This document shows positions 50,701 to 55,989 of a DNA stretch of 64,000 bases, piece by piece (the first letter of the stretch is position 1; each line of letters begins with the position of its first letter). The position numbers and the translations under genes were made by a program. The stretch comes from Neoarius graeffei. Lineage: Eukaryota; Chordata; Actinopteri; Siluriformes; Ariidae. The notes beneath the pieces are model-generated. The model ran no database searches, was not told the DNA's origin, and saw only the letters and a list, made by a program, of their open reading frames with translations. Location of the stretch: positions 32,539,198-32,603,197 of the forward strand of contig NC_083577.1 in assembly GCF_027579695.1 (NCBI RefSeq), given 5' to 3'.

Positions 50701-53294
50701 ACCCCCACATTATCCATATAATTGTGCCATCAACCTTCTGCCTGGTATTTCTCCCCCATGCAGCCGCATTTACCCTCTGTCCCAGAATGAACAAGTTGCT
50801 ATGGAAGAGTACATACAGGAGGCCCTCAGGCAGGGGTACATACACCTATCCACTTCACCAGTGTCAGCGGGATTCTTTCTCGTGGAGAAGAGAGGGGGCG
50901 GACTTCGTCCATGTATCGACTTTCGAGGACTCAATCAGATATCAGTGAAATACCCGTATCCACTTCCACTTGTGCCTTCCGCATTGGAACAACTCTGGAG
51001 CACCACAATCTTCTCCAAGCTTGACCTATGTAGTGCCTACAGCCTGGTCCACATCTGCTAGGGCAACGAGTGGAAGACTGCCTTCAGTACCAGCGCCGGC
51101 CATTTTGAGTACTGGGTCATGCCTTATGGCCCCTCTTTGGCATCAAGCGTGTTCCAGTGCCTCATTAATGACGTGCTGCAAGACATGTTGGGGAGGTATG
51201 TCATAGCTTACATCGATGACATCCTGATCTACTCCCCTGAAAAAAAAGAGTCATTGTAACTATGTTCAATCAGTACTCAAGTGCCTGTCTAAGAACCATC
51301 TCTATATCAAGGCTGAGAAGTGTGAATTTCACATGCATAAGATCTCCTTCCTGGGGTACATCAGTGCTGAGGGGGTCAGCATGGCCCCCTCCAAGGTAAC
51401 TGCAGTCATATCCTGGCCCGTACCCACCTCAGTGAAGGAGCGCCAACGTTTCTTAGGCTTCACAAACTTTTTTATCGTCGTTTCATTAGAGGGTTCAGCA
51501 CCCTCGCGGCACCCTTGACCTCCCTCCTGAAGAAGGGACCCAAACGCCTCCACTGGAACCCCACAACAGAAGAGGCCTTTGACAGGCTCAAACCAGCTTT
51601 CACACAGCCCCTATCCTTCAGCATCTGGACCCGACCTGAACTTTCATGGTCGAAGTGGATGCCTCAGAGATTGGTATAGGAGAGGTTCTCTCCCAGCGCT
51701 TTGGTGAAAGGCTGATCTGAACTAGAACACCCAGGAACCACAGCACCCTCTATTGCCTGTCTATTAATTACATCTGTCACTCATTTCCTCGTTAATCAGC
51801 TCATGCTATATAAACATCTCTCCCACACTCACTCGATGCGAAGTATCGTTCAGTGTCTTACCTGTCATACCAAGCCTTGTTATTCTACCTGCCTTATTGT
51901 GTTCTCGACCCTCATTACTGTCTCGTTCTCATTACTCTTGAGCCCTTATTACTCTGTCTGCCGATCAATCGATCCCTGCCTGTTCCTCGACTTCGATTTT
52001 GTCTAGCATTTTGGATTTGTTTGCCAGTCTGCGTTCCCCACTCTCCCCTGCACATATACATCTGTAAGTACCTGCATCCTGACACTATTACGCTGTTGCT
52101 ACATGCCACTATAAAGATATGTTTTTGGGTTTTTTTGGCTTTTTTTAATTTTTTTTACAGAATTGTTAAATCTGATTAAAAAAAAGTTGTTTAGAATTGT
52201 GGATTTTGATTTTTTTTTCTTGATAGGCTCTTTTTTTTAAGCCTTTATTTGTATATTAGAGTGCAGTGCACTTTCTGCACTGAACCCATCTGAAGCAGTG
52301 AACACACAAGTTAAATTCATTTATTAATTCATTATTAAATTCACTGTTATGGGTAACATTGGTTATTGTAATATCAAAGCATGGTTATAATGTTTTCTTT
52401 AATTTTCTGCATTTAAACGTAAACATGGAAATAAGGTGAATGTATTTACATCATTAATGCAATTATTCACTATCCAGGTGGACCACAAACCATTATTAAA
52501 TTGCCCAATTTTTTTTTTTTTTTGTCAAGAGCCCAAATATTGTTAAAGGAATAAATTTAGACTGCGGACAGAAACATTCAAAACTTGAATTTTTGAGTAG
52601 GGAAATGATACATACTAATAACTATAATATCAAATGTTGCTGATTCTAACCTTTATATATTCTGCAGTCTGACTCCAGTTCAGTTTACAGTCTGTAAAGA
52701 TCTTCAGTTTCTCCTGTAGGGGCTTCAGGGCAGTTTTGAGCTCCCCCTGAAATAAATTAACACGCTGCATGGAGACTCTGTGTTTTAGATATTTTTTAAT
52801 TCATATAAACTAAATTGTTTACAAAGCAATTGTCATTATGAACAACAGCATTTGTTCACATGTGACCCATGAGTTCATATGTCCATTTTATTTACCTTAC
52901 AGTCTGTTACTGCCTCATCAATGGGGCAGAATTTGTGGTTGGTGTGTTTTCTTGAAGTCTGACACACCACACACACCGGCTGTTGATGATCCAGACAGAA
53001 GAGTTTGAGTTTCTCACTGTGCAGACGGCAGACTGTTTCAGACCCTGATAAAGATCTCTGACTTCTCTCCTGTAAGAAAATCTCACACAGGTTCTTTAAG
53101 GCCAGGTTTATGGGAGGTTCATGAACAGATGACTTCCTCCTACAAACAGGACATTCTCTGGATCCTTTGGTTTCCCAGGACAGCTGCAAACACACTTTAC
53201 ACACACTGTGACTGCAGTGCAGAACAACAGGATCCTTGAAGATTTCACCGCACACAGGACAGGAGAAATCCTCCTCTGAAAACATAGAAGCCAT
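26124..53294 (-). CDS. TRIM35/zinc-binding-protein-A33-like E3 ubiquitin ligase, six coding exons
   Basis: The coding exons are 53294-52896, 52746-52651, 48430-48200, 48072-48050, 47963-47845 and 26782-26124. All junctions are GT-AG, and the sum is 1527 bases (508 residues plus stop) in one frame. The exon sizes 96, 231 and 23 are those usual in fish class IV TRIM genes. Domains: RING C3HC4 (about residues 11-51, [20 protein letters not shown]), B-box2 (about 88-127), coiled coil (about 134-250), and PRY-SPRY (about 290-467). Such proteins attach ubiquitin through the RING and recognise targets through SPRY, often in innate immunity; the target is unknown. Introns 2 and 5 are filled with transposons. 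The last 40 residues come from a MITE. Confidence 0.88.
26800..27249. other. TRIM intron 5, unassigned part
   Basis: This stretch is AT-rich intron sequence next to the SPRY exon. No gene, RNA or complete repeat was recognised in it. Confidence 0.5.
27250..27810 (-). repeat. Probable 3' LTR of a decayed Gypsy element
   Basis: On the minus strand a purine tract AAGGGGGTAC ends directly before TGTCAC at 27810, as expected at the pol/LTR boundary. Downstream there is a promoter-like stretch and several long T-runs. The far boundary (about 27250) is uncertain, and no second LTR was found. Confidence 0.5.
27811..29990 (-). pseudogene. Gypsy chromovirus pol remnant (RT end, RNase H, integrase)
   Basis: From the 5' end on the minus strand: reverse-transcriptase C-terminus (29978-29625, [34 protein letters not shown]), RNase H (29595-29347, [33 protein letters not shown]), and integrase (29142-28405, [42 protein letters not shown]). 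The integrase C-terminus follows (28243-28025, [14 protein letters not shown]). There are several stops and shifts. The 5' half of the element is gone beyond 29990. It lies in TRIM intron 5 in the same orientation as the gene. Confidence 0.82.
29991..30632. other. TRIM intron 5, unassigned; short poly-G tract
   Basis: A run of G lies at 30079-30090. No gene, RNA or repeat family was recognised in the rest. Confidence 0.45.
31321..31570 (+). repeat. 5' LTR of the Gmr1-like element (truncated)
   Basis: It matches the 3' LTR from GTAAGTGGCAGAATCACGAC to GGGAGTTTTACA. It holds a TATTTAAGG promoter-like site near 31391 and an AATAAAG polyadenylation-type signal near 31498. Bases 31285-31320 do not align with the 3' LTR start. 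Confidence 0.85.
31572..31589 (+). other. tRNA-type primer-binding site
   Basis: TGGTGCCAAAACCCGGGA begins one base after the 5' LTR. The leading TGG pairs with a tRNA 3' CCA. I cannot name the tRNA with certainty. This contrasts with the self-priming sites of the two sushi-type elements. Confidence 0.6.
31615..32484 (+). CDS. Gag part of the Gmr1-like element
   Basis: I start it at the ATG at 31615, although the frame is open from 31492. The N-terminal half is glutamine- and glutamate-rich and probably coiled ([25 protein letters not shown]). It is followed by a retrovirus-gag-like helical region ([36 protein letters not shown]). The frame enters a CT-repeat at about 32315-32345, and everything after that ([13 protein letters not shown]...) looks out of register, because the expected CCHC knuckle lies in the pol frame. 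The frame change probably arose in the repeat. Confidence 0.75.
   Translation: MESSPFADLVHALATAQQSQHQALVTLRKEQEQRFEALVLAQQEDREAFQHLLASAGSTSAPAAGPSPLIVTKMGPQDDPEAFITLFEQVAEASGWPMEQRAARLLPLLTGEAQLAALQLPADRRLAYADLRRAILQRVGRTAEQPRQCFRALRLEEVGRLFAFGQQLRDACWRWLKANNRDAEGIVDQVVLEQFVARLPDGTAEWVQCHRPASLDQAVELAAVPAAGQQMASSLLSSSLSLSPSSCVPSSPHSPTAEAGAGSTPAGPLHPRCPPVFPFCVCLSPTSGE
32315..32345 (+). repeat. CT microsatellite at the gag-pol frame change
   Basis: A tract of TCTC repeats lies exactly where the gag frame stops making sense and the pol frame starts to. Slippage here would explain the +1 difference between the two frames. Confidence 0.7.
32354..35968 (+). CDS. Gmr1-like Pol polyprotein, 1204 codons, unbroken
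   Basis: The frame is open from about 32354. Residue numbers count from there: CCHC knuckle C58-C71 ([14 protein letters not shown]), protease VDSG 111-114, and integrase zinc residues H316, H323, C353, C356. The integrase triad is D385 (GMDLI), D444 (LTDQGT) and E480 (LVERFN). Reverse transcriptase follows at about 730-930, with LDL at 823-825 and YLDD at 885-888. RNase H begins [14 protein letters not shown]. All visible catalytic residues are present. There is no chromodomain. A poly-G run near 35806-35822 encodes the glycines after the last domain. It copies element RNA into DNA and integrates it; activity would need gag in frame. Confidence 0.9.
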   Translation: MSRPRPIPPPRRRGPAPPQLAHCTRGALPFFPSVSVSPPPQVSEPQITGAEGKPGPVCWRCGEPGHLHQQCTAMEVGAVVRIPDAPEAALDRAGAYRIPVSIQGATYQALVDSGCNQTSIRQSLVQNEALGGAQGVKVLCVHGDVHSYPLVSVHIIFRGEKFIVKAAVNPRLTHSLILGTDWPGFRGLMTRLVESGSCHLTGGGPGVALAGAAVTEPSTSSPRQSEEPLAPPLSIGESLADFPLEQSRDETLRHAFDQVRVIDGQTLPPNATPSFPYFAIMKDRLYRVTQDTQTKERVTQLLIPKSHRELVFQAAHFNPMAGHLGQDKTLARIMARFYWPGIRGDVRRWCTACRECQLVNPAAIPKAPLRPLPLIETPFERIGMDLIRPLDRSARGYRFILVLVDYATRYPEAVPLRNISARSIAEALFRVISRVGIPKEILTDQGTTFMSRTLRELYGLLGIKPIRTSVYHPQTDGLVERFNRTLKNIIKKFVSEDARNWDKWLEPLLFSVREVPQASTGFSPFELLYGRKPRGILDVLRENWEEGPSQSKNEIQYVMDLRAKLHTLTHLTQENLRQAQERQARLYNKGTRLREFTPGDKVLVLLPTSSSKLIAKWQGPFEVTRRVGDVDYEVRRTDRGGALQIYHLNLLKLWNEEVPVALVSVVLEKAELGPEVQKGTLASRTSPVPCGDHLSPTQLTEVAQLQTEFSDVFSPLPSRTNLIEHHIETPPGVVLHSRPYRLPEHKKMVVREELHAMLEMGIVEESHSDWSSPVVLVPKADGSVRFCVDYRKVNAVSKFDVYPMPRIDELLDRLGTARFYSTLDLTKGYWQIPLTPLSREKTAFSTPFGLHQFVTLPFGLFGAPATFQRLMDRVLRPHATYAAAYLDDIIIYSNDWQRHLEHLRAVLRSLRRAGLTANPKKCAIGQVEVRYLGFHLGNGQVRPQINKTAAIAACPRPKTKKGVRQFLGLAGCYRRFIPNYSDVTSPLTDLTKKGAPDPVQWTEQCQRAFSEVKAALCGGPLLHSPDFSLPFVLQTDASDRGLGAVLSQEVEGEDRPVLYISRKLSVREGRYSTIEKECLAIKWAVLALRYYLLGCPFTLCSDHAPLQWLHHMKDANARITRWYLALQPFNFKVVHRPGAQMVVADFLSRQGGGGGGESAAGRTAAWPESGGGGMWQRGRGQAPVCDRRAESGKVSGRITTPENN
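35874..36184 (+). repeat. 3' LTR of the Gmr1-like element (311 bp)
   Basis: It starts TGTGGCAGCGGGGGCG and ends GGGAGTTTTACA. The pol frame runs into its first 95 bases before stopping at 35966-35968. It is followed by hAT sequence, not by a copy of the left flank. Confidence 0.85.
37257..37664 (-). pseudogene. Deleted Tc1-like transposase fragment
   Basis: The frame joins an N-terminal piece ([20 protein letters not shown], the second helix-turn-helix region) directly to [20 protein letters not shown] and on to [18 protein letters not shown] and [10 protein letters not shown]. The stretch with the first catalytic aspartate is missing, so an internal deletion has occurred. The second aspartate and the final glutamate remain. 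The 5' end of the gene continues beyond the LINE at about 45222-45290. Confidence 0.8.
37674..38470 (-). pseudogene. RTE reverse transcriptase, C-terminal part
   Basis: It begins with the active-site block [13 protein letters not shown] at about 38458-38420 and continues through [11 protein letters not shown] and FKYLGAII. It then continues in another frame with [21 protein letters not shown] and [15 protein letters not shown] (38248-37790), and ends [12 protein letters not shown]. This is the BovB-like C-terminus. At least two frameshifts are present. Confidence 0.82.
38552..38579 (-). ncRNA. Hammerhead-ribozyme-like core at the Penelope 3' end
   Basis: On the minus strand CTGACGA fits the CUGANGA box. 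It is followed by GACC-TACTAC-GGTC, which can form stem II, and then GAAAC, the second box. Candidate cleavage triplets (GUU or GUA) follow at once. Penelope-like elements are known to carry minimal hammerhead motifs at this place. Stems I and III are short, so activity is uncertain. Confidence 0.55.
39004..39964 (-). pseudogene. Penelope ORF, C-terminal part with GIY-YIG endonuclease
   Basis: The frame 39777-39004 holds a cysteine-rich region ([14 protein letters not shown]) and then the GIY-YIG nuclease ([18 protein letters not shown], then [10 protein letters not shown]). Upstream on the minus strand, to 39964, is the end of the reverse transcriptase ([23 protein letters not shown]). The endonuclease motif is intact. 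The frame shifts near the C-terminus (about 39175) at LWHYI. Confidence 0.82.
39971..40215 (+). mobile_element. 3' stub of an L2-like LINE inside Penelope
   Basis: The duplication CTAAAT (39965-39970 and 40216-40221) frames a short insert. It ends GTGAATTTCCCCGATGTGGG and a (TCTAA) tail, the 3' end of a fish LINE. It splits the Penelope reverse-transcriptase frame between LNFTLEF and SPVEISFLD. Confidence 0.8.
40206..41030 (-). pseudogene. Penelope reverse transcriptase, N-terminal part
   Basis: Minus-strand frames hold [17 protein letters not shown] (41007), then after the [22 protein letters not shown] (about 40660), then [20 protein letters not shown] and the active site [12 protein letters not shown] (about 40330). 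These are typical Penelope motifs. The SINE stub and at least one frameshift near 40580 break the gene. Confidence 0.82.
40731..40909 (+). mobile_element. 5'-truncated V-SINE inside Penelope
   Basis: The perfect 13-bp duplication GATGGCCAAGCAA (40718-40730 and 40910-40922) flanks the 3' half of the V-SINE (starting GCCCTGTGATGACC) and a long (GAGAT)n tail of about 13 units (40848-40909). The tail is longer than in the other copies, suggesting a young insertion. Confidence 0.9.
41056..41595 (-). pseudogene. RTE reverse transcriptase, central part
   Basis: The minus strand reads [14 protein letters not shown], then [16 protein letters not shown] (41470-41420), then [19 protein letters not shown] (about 41290) and up to DINGR at 41170, where Penelope begins. 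An in-frame stop lies after the RILIEKA region. Confidence 0.82.
41596..43022. mobile_element. Non-autonomous DNA transposon (hAT-like ends) in the RTE LINE
   Basis: CTCTCCA is duplicated (41589-41595 and 43023-43029). The RTE frame reads straight across when the insert is ignored (KSMESR). The ends are imperfect inverted repeats (GGGTTTTTTCTAG and the mirror of AGGCTTTCGTCTA), and GGGCGC words lie near both. Near 41808 and 42529 the inner repeat GTGTGTTTCCGGTAAC is mirrored by GGTTACCGGAAACACAC, suggesting a second, nested inverted-repeat element (about 41808-42545). There is no credible gene. Confidence 0.72.
43030..43436 (-). pseudogene. RTE reverse transcriptase, N-terminal part
   Basis: It reads [52 protein letters not shown] and [12 protein letters not shown], the fingers region of an RTE reverse transcriptase. 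A frame change separates it from the endonuclease frame at 43440. Confidence 0.82.
43440..44942 (-). pseudogene. RTE endonuclease domain and linker
   Basis: The apurinic-type endonuclease begins at about [20 protein letters not shown], followed by [55 protein letters not shown] and [13 protein letters not shown], so all catalytic motifs can be seen. One in-frame stop at 44319-44321 (just before the GDFN block) interrupts it. The linker to the reverse transcriptase runs to 43440. The N-terminal extension reaches 45212 with no recognised domain. Confidence 0.85.
46491..47480 (-). mobile_element. V-SINE split by a Harbinger MITE
   Basis: The perfect duplication CCAATTTTGATCAT flanks it (46477-46490 and 47481-47494). 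On the minus strand the tRNA-like head is at 47480 and the tail is (ATGG)n, not (GAGAT)n. The body is interrupted at 46615-47217. Confidence 0.88.
46615..47217. mobile_element. 603-bp PIF/Harbinger-type MITE
   Basis: The ends are TGGGGCTTTTCCACTACC and the mirror of TGGGCCTTTTCCACTACC. The target duplication is TAA (46612-46614 and 47218-47220), as for PIF/Harbinger. Repeated GCTGA(A/G)(G/T)TGAGCT words near the ends are probably transposase-binding repeats. There is no gene. Confidence 0.88.
47706..47726 (+). repeat. (AAT)n microsatellite
   Basis: About seven AAT units lie in TRIM intron 5, 120 bases from exon 5. Confidence 0.8.
47845..48430 (-). CDS. TRIM exons 3 to 5: coiled coil and linker
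   Basis: Exon 3 (48430-48200) encodes a long heptad-rich helix ([20 protein letters not shown]). Exon 4 (48072-48050) is the 23-base micro-exon NHKDTVK. Exon 5 (47963-47845) encodes [20 protein letters not shown] and ends VQY with a split codon. The introns between them are short (127 and 86 bases). The coiled coil mediates antiparallel dimer formation in TRIM proteins. Confidence 0.88.
48754..48964. mobile_element. 211-bp palindromic Tc1/mariner-type MITE in the LTR
   Basis: CACTGTAAAAA starts at 48754 and is mirrored up to CAGTG at 48964. Nearly the whole element is one hairpin, with arms of about 100 bases. TA flanks both ends (48752-48753 and 48965-48966), and the 3' LTR shows the empty site. 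Confidence 0.9.
49003..49043 (+). promoter_or_regulatory. LTR TATA box and predicted transcript start
   Basis: TATATAAA (49003-49010) lies about 30 bases before CGAAGTATC (49035-49043). The same pair is in the 3' LTR. The CGAAGTATC block pairs with the primer-binding site at 49295. Confidence 0.65.
49295..49303 (+). other. Primer-binding site of self-priming type
   Basis: GATACTTCG, one base after the 5' LTR, is the reverse complement of CGAAGTATC at 49035-49043. The 3' LTR version (GCGAAGTATC) pairs over 10 bases. No tRNA-type TGG is present. Confidence 0.62.
49380..50191 (+). pseudogene. Gag of the second sushi-type element, broken
   Basis: The fragments read [17 protein letters not shown] (N-terminal helix), HPEKYAGDA (gag-domain start), and, after frameshifts near 49530 and 49860, [18 protein letters not shown] and the knuckle [14 protein letters not shown]. 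The layout matches the gag at 12156-13067. Confidence 0.78.
50219..51712 (+). pseudogene. Pol of the second sushi-type element, truncated
   Basis: Protease ([11 protein letters not shown], in another frame after that), then reverse transcriptase: [47 protein letters not shown] followed by a stop at 51059, then [14 protein letters not shown] and an intact active site YIDDILIYS (about 51210). After several shifts come [14 protein letters not shown] and the RNase H start [18 protein letters not shown], where the deletion joins it to the LTR. Confidence 0.82.
51712..52084 (+). repeat. 3' LTR of the second sushi-type element (5' end missing)
   Basis: It aligns with the 5' LTR from GATCTGAACTA to CATCCTGACA and lacks the MITE, confirming the empty site. 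Its first 40 bases or so are absent. Confidence 0.85.
52090..52650. other. TRIM intron 2, unassigned part
   Basis: AT-rich intron with T-runs. No repeat family or RNA was recognised. Confidence 0.5.
52651..52746 (-). CDS. TRIM exon 2 (96 bases)
   Basis: It starts after TATTTCAG and encodes [20 protein letters not shown] followed by 12 more residues, the first part of the coiled coil. The exact 96-base size is the family norm. Confidence 0.88.
52896..53294 (-). CDS. TRIM exon 1: RING and B-box2
   Basis: The start ATG at 53294 gives [23 protein letters not shown] cysteines and histidine follow the C3HC4 order and end at CPVCRRK. The B-box2 is complete ([33 protein letters not shown]). The exon ends TDCK before GTAAAT. 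The exon holds both zinc domains, as in other fish A33-like genes. Confidence 0.92.
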
Positions 53295-53509
53295 TTTATT
53301 TTGTTGTTGAATTTCACCGTCGACGTCACATCAGAATCAGAATCAGAATGTGTCACATCCACGCGCATGCGCGCATCAAACTTTCACTCGCGCGCCTTCG
53401 AGCTCTGAGCAGCGCGCGCCTCAAGGATTAATTACATGCACCTGTCCCGTATTAGAGCGCAATCAGCGCGCGCTTATAATGACGCTGAAATCTAATAGAC
53501 TTTGTGAAG
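53295..53509 (-). promoter_or_regulatory. Remaining upstream region of the TRIM gene
   Basis: Only about 215 bases separate the start codon from the LINE. The segment is rich in GCGCGC words, has a TGACGT half-site near 53324 and a GAAAGTTTG word near 53380 that only partly resembles an interferon-response element. No clear TATA box was seen. Confidence 0.4.
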
Positions 53510-53521
53510 GACTTGATACGG

Positions 53522-53525
<4 letters not shown>

Positions 53526-53580
<55 letters not shown>

Positions 53581-53581
53581 G
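53526..53581 (+). repeat. GA/GAAA microsatellite in the LINE 5' region
   Basis: A (GA)n tract is followed by (GAAA)n. It lies 15 bases inside the LINE start and may be part of its 5' untranslated region or a later expansion. Confidence 0.85.
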
Positions 53582-53714
53582 AGTGAGTGAGTGGGTGGGG
53601 TGGGGAGTGGAGGCTCGGCGCGAGGAGCGGACGGAAAAGAACGGGGAGAGGTTCTTGCTTCAACAATGATTGAACGGAACTTCTTCCAATTTAAATCTTC
53701 GAGATTTCGGCTGA

Positions 53715-55710
53715 GTGGAGTTTTTGGGGGCTGGAGGTGTGATCCGGGGTTTGCAGGAAGTGAGTGAGATGGAGGGGATTGAGGAGGTAGATGAAGGTGG
53801 TGATCTAGCGTCAAGCGACTACAATGAGAGAAATATATACTCAGGAGAATGGCAGAGGGTGAATCGAGGAAGTAAGAAAAGGAAAGAACTAGAACCCGAT
53901 GAAGAGAGGAGAGAGGAAGATAAAAGAAATGAAATTAAAGTTATCCTTAGATTCCAATCCCCGTGTACTTTAAGGCCCGGTCCCACTGCACTTACGGATG
54001 CAAAGAGGATGTAAAAAATCTTTGCCATCCGTTGGAAAACGCTATGCATCCGTTGTGTACTCATTGCATACGTGCTTCATACGCTCTATCCATCGAGCAT
54101 CTGTCCACTGTGATTTCATCCGCGCAAAAAGTTTTGAGCTGCACAAAACTTTTAGAACGGATGAACTTTCCGCCGTGTACGATGTAAATCCGCGACATAT
54201 ACGAGCAACAAACGTTCTATGTCCGTTATCATCCGTTAAACGTCTGCTGTATCCTCTCTGCATCCTCTGGGCATCCTCGCAACTCACATCTGCTGCAGCT
54301 GAAAACGGAAAGAGGGAGGAAAGATAAGGTACATGAAACGTCTATTCATTGTCAGTAGCACGGAAATAGAAAGGATGTAAGCGTATGCATCTCGTATATA
54401 AAGTATTCAAAACGGACAAAGCGTTTATATCTGGGATGTATCTCGTATATTTAGGATGTCTGGAGTATGTCTAGAGTATGTAGAAGGACACCTAGCGGAC
54501 AATCGATATTTTGTATAAAAAGGGGGAGAAAATCATCTAGTAGTAGAGATGTATCGATGTAGCCGCCAGCACGTCTTTCCGCTTTATGCTGACGGCGTGC
54601 GTGCTGCATCCCTTTATATCCGCGGAGCAGACGCAATTCATACCCCCCGCATGCGCAGTGAACGGTCTGCATCCGATATACATCCGCGCAACATCCCCTT
54701 TGTTTCCGTTAGGCGTACGTGATGCATCCCCTTCATCCGCTATGCATCCGCTCTTTCTGCTATGCGTCCGCTTCTCAGTTCTCACCGGTAACCCCTTCGG
54801 AGCTGTCATCCACTTCCATCCGCTAGGCTTCCTATGAACATGCGTTTAACATCCCCGCTATATACTACCCACGTCCGTTCTTTTCCGTTCTGTTTTCGCA
54901 AATTTTCACCAATTTTGTCCATTTCTGGAGCGGATGAAAACGGATAGCGCCACCCCCGAAATTTTGCTCGTCCGCTGTGTCCTTTTTGTATACGTTTTGT
55001 GTCCATCGGCCAGTGGGACCGGGCCTTTAAATCCTTTAAAAGTTAGTGAGGCAGTATACAAGCTAGTAGGTGAAGTACAAACAGTCAAAATTTTAAGAGA
55101 TGGCAATTTGATGATTGTGTGTAGAGATAGAAACCAGCAGCAGGGGTTAATGAAGTGTAAAACACTATTGGGGAAAGCGATAAAGCCGCAAGTGTGGGAG
55201 GAAAAGGGGAAGTGTATGGGTGTGATATCTGGAGTATCTACTGAGTTGACAGAGGAACAGATCCGAGTTAACATGAAAGGGGTTAAAGTAACCAAGGTGA
55301 AGCGTTTGCCTATTACAAGAGATGGAGTTACAAGTCTTAGTTTGTCAGTTATGATAGCTCTGGACGAAGAGCGATTACCGGAAAGAGTTAAGATTGGGTA
55401 TGTCAGTTATGCAGTACGAGCATACTCCTCCACCAACAAGGTGTTTTAAATGCCAAAGGTTTGGGCATATTGCTGCAGCCTGTAGGGCTAAAGCCAGGTG
55501 TGCTAAGTGTGGGGGGGACATGAATATGGCAAGTGTGCTGTAGGGAGTAAAATAAAGTGTTGTAACTGTGGAGGGGAGCACAGCGCTGCTTATAAAGGAT
55601 GTGAGGCCCATAAAAGAGCAGTACGGATTCAAAACATAAGGGTGAAGGGGAAACTTACCTATGCTGATGCAATCAAAAAGATAGATAGCAAAGTATGATC
55701 TGATGCTAAA
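53715..55710 (+). pseudogene. LINE ORF1 (nucleic-acid-binding protein), broken
   Basis: The front part is acidic then basic (EEVDEGGDLASSD, GSKKRKELEPDEERREED), with RFQSPCTL just before the MITE 53974-55025. The frame resumes NPLKVSEAVYKLVGEVQTVK and continues to MIALDEERLPERV. Three CCHC-type knuckles follow: CFKCQRFGHIAAAC, CAKCGG...DHEYGKC and CCNCGGEHSAAYKGC. The knuckle region is split by shifts near 55420 and in a G7 run at 55510. ORF1 proteins of this clade coat element RNA. Confidence 0.82.
53974..55025. mobile_element. 1.05-kb MITE in LINE ORF1
   Basis: The ends are GGCCCGGTCCCACTG and its exact mirror. TTTAA is duplicated (53969-53973 and 55026-55030), which can also be read as TTAA, as for Kolobok or piggyBac. 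The inside repeats GCATCCG, TATACG and TCCGTT words dozens of times in both orientations. There is no transposase. Confidence 0.85.
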
Positions 55711-55989
55711 GCAGTGTCTGTGCCTCAACCTGTGTCTCAACCTCCTACTCAAAGAGTTGCACAATCTTTGAATTATAAAGTTTCTGAAGACACTTTGATT
55801 GTGGAGCAGAAAAAGTTTGTTGCCTTCATAGTGGAAGTTATCAATTGCTCAGCTCAGACAGATAGCAGAACAGAGAGAATAAAGATTATCACAAGAGCAG
55901 CAGAAAAGTACCTGGATATAGGAGAATTATCCGTTGAGTCTGTAAATGCAGTATTAGCGACCAGAGTGTCTGAAAGTCAGCAGTCATGT

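Larger units (their letters stand above)
48645..52084 (+). mobile_element. Second sushi-type Gypsy element in TRIM intron 2, internally deleted
   Basis: The target duplication CTATT is perfect (48640-48644 and 52085-52089). LTRs begin TGTCAG and end CTGACA. The 5' LTR (48645-49293) carries a MITE, and the 3' LTR (about 51712-52084) has lost its start. Gag and the front half of pol remain, but integrase and most of RNase H are deleted: the frame runs from RNase H directly into the LTR near 51712. It lies opposite to the TRIM gene. Confidence 0.88.

Noticed and set aside
53370-53395. Interferon-response element upstream of the TRIM gene
   Set aside because: Only one GAAA half-site is present; the spacing of a true element is missing.
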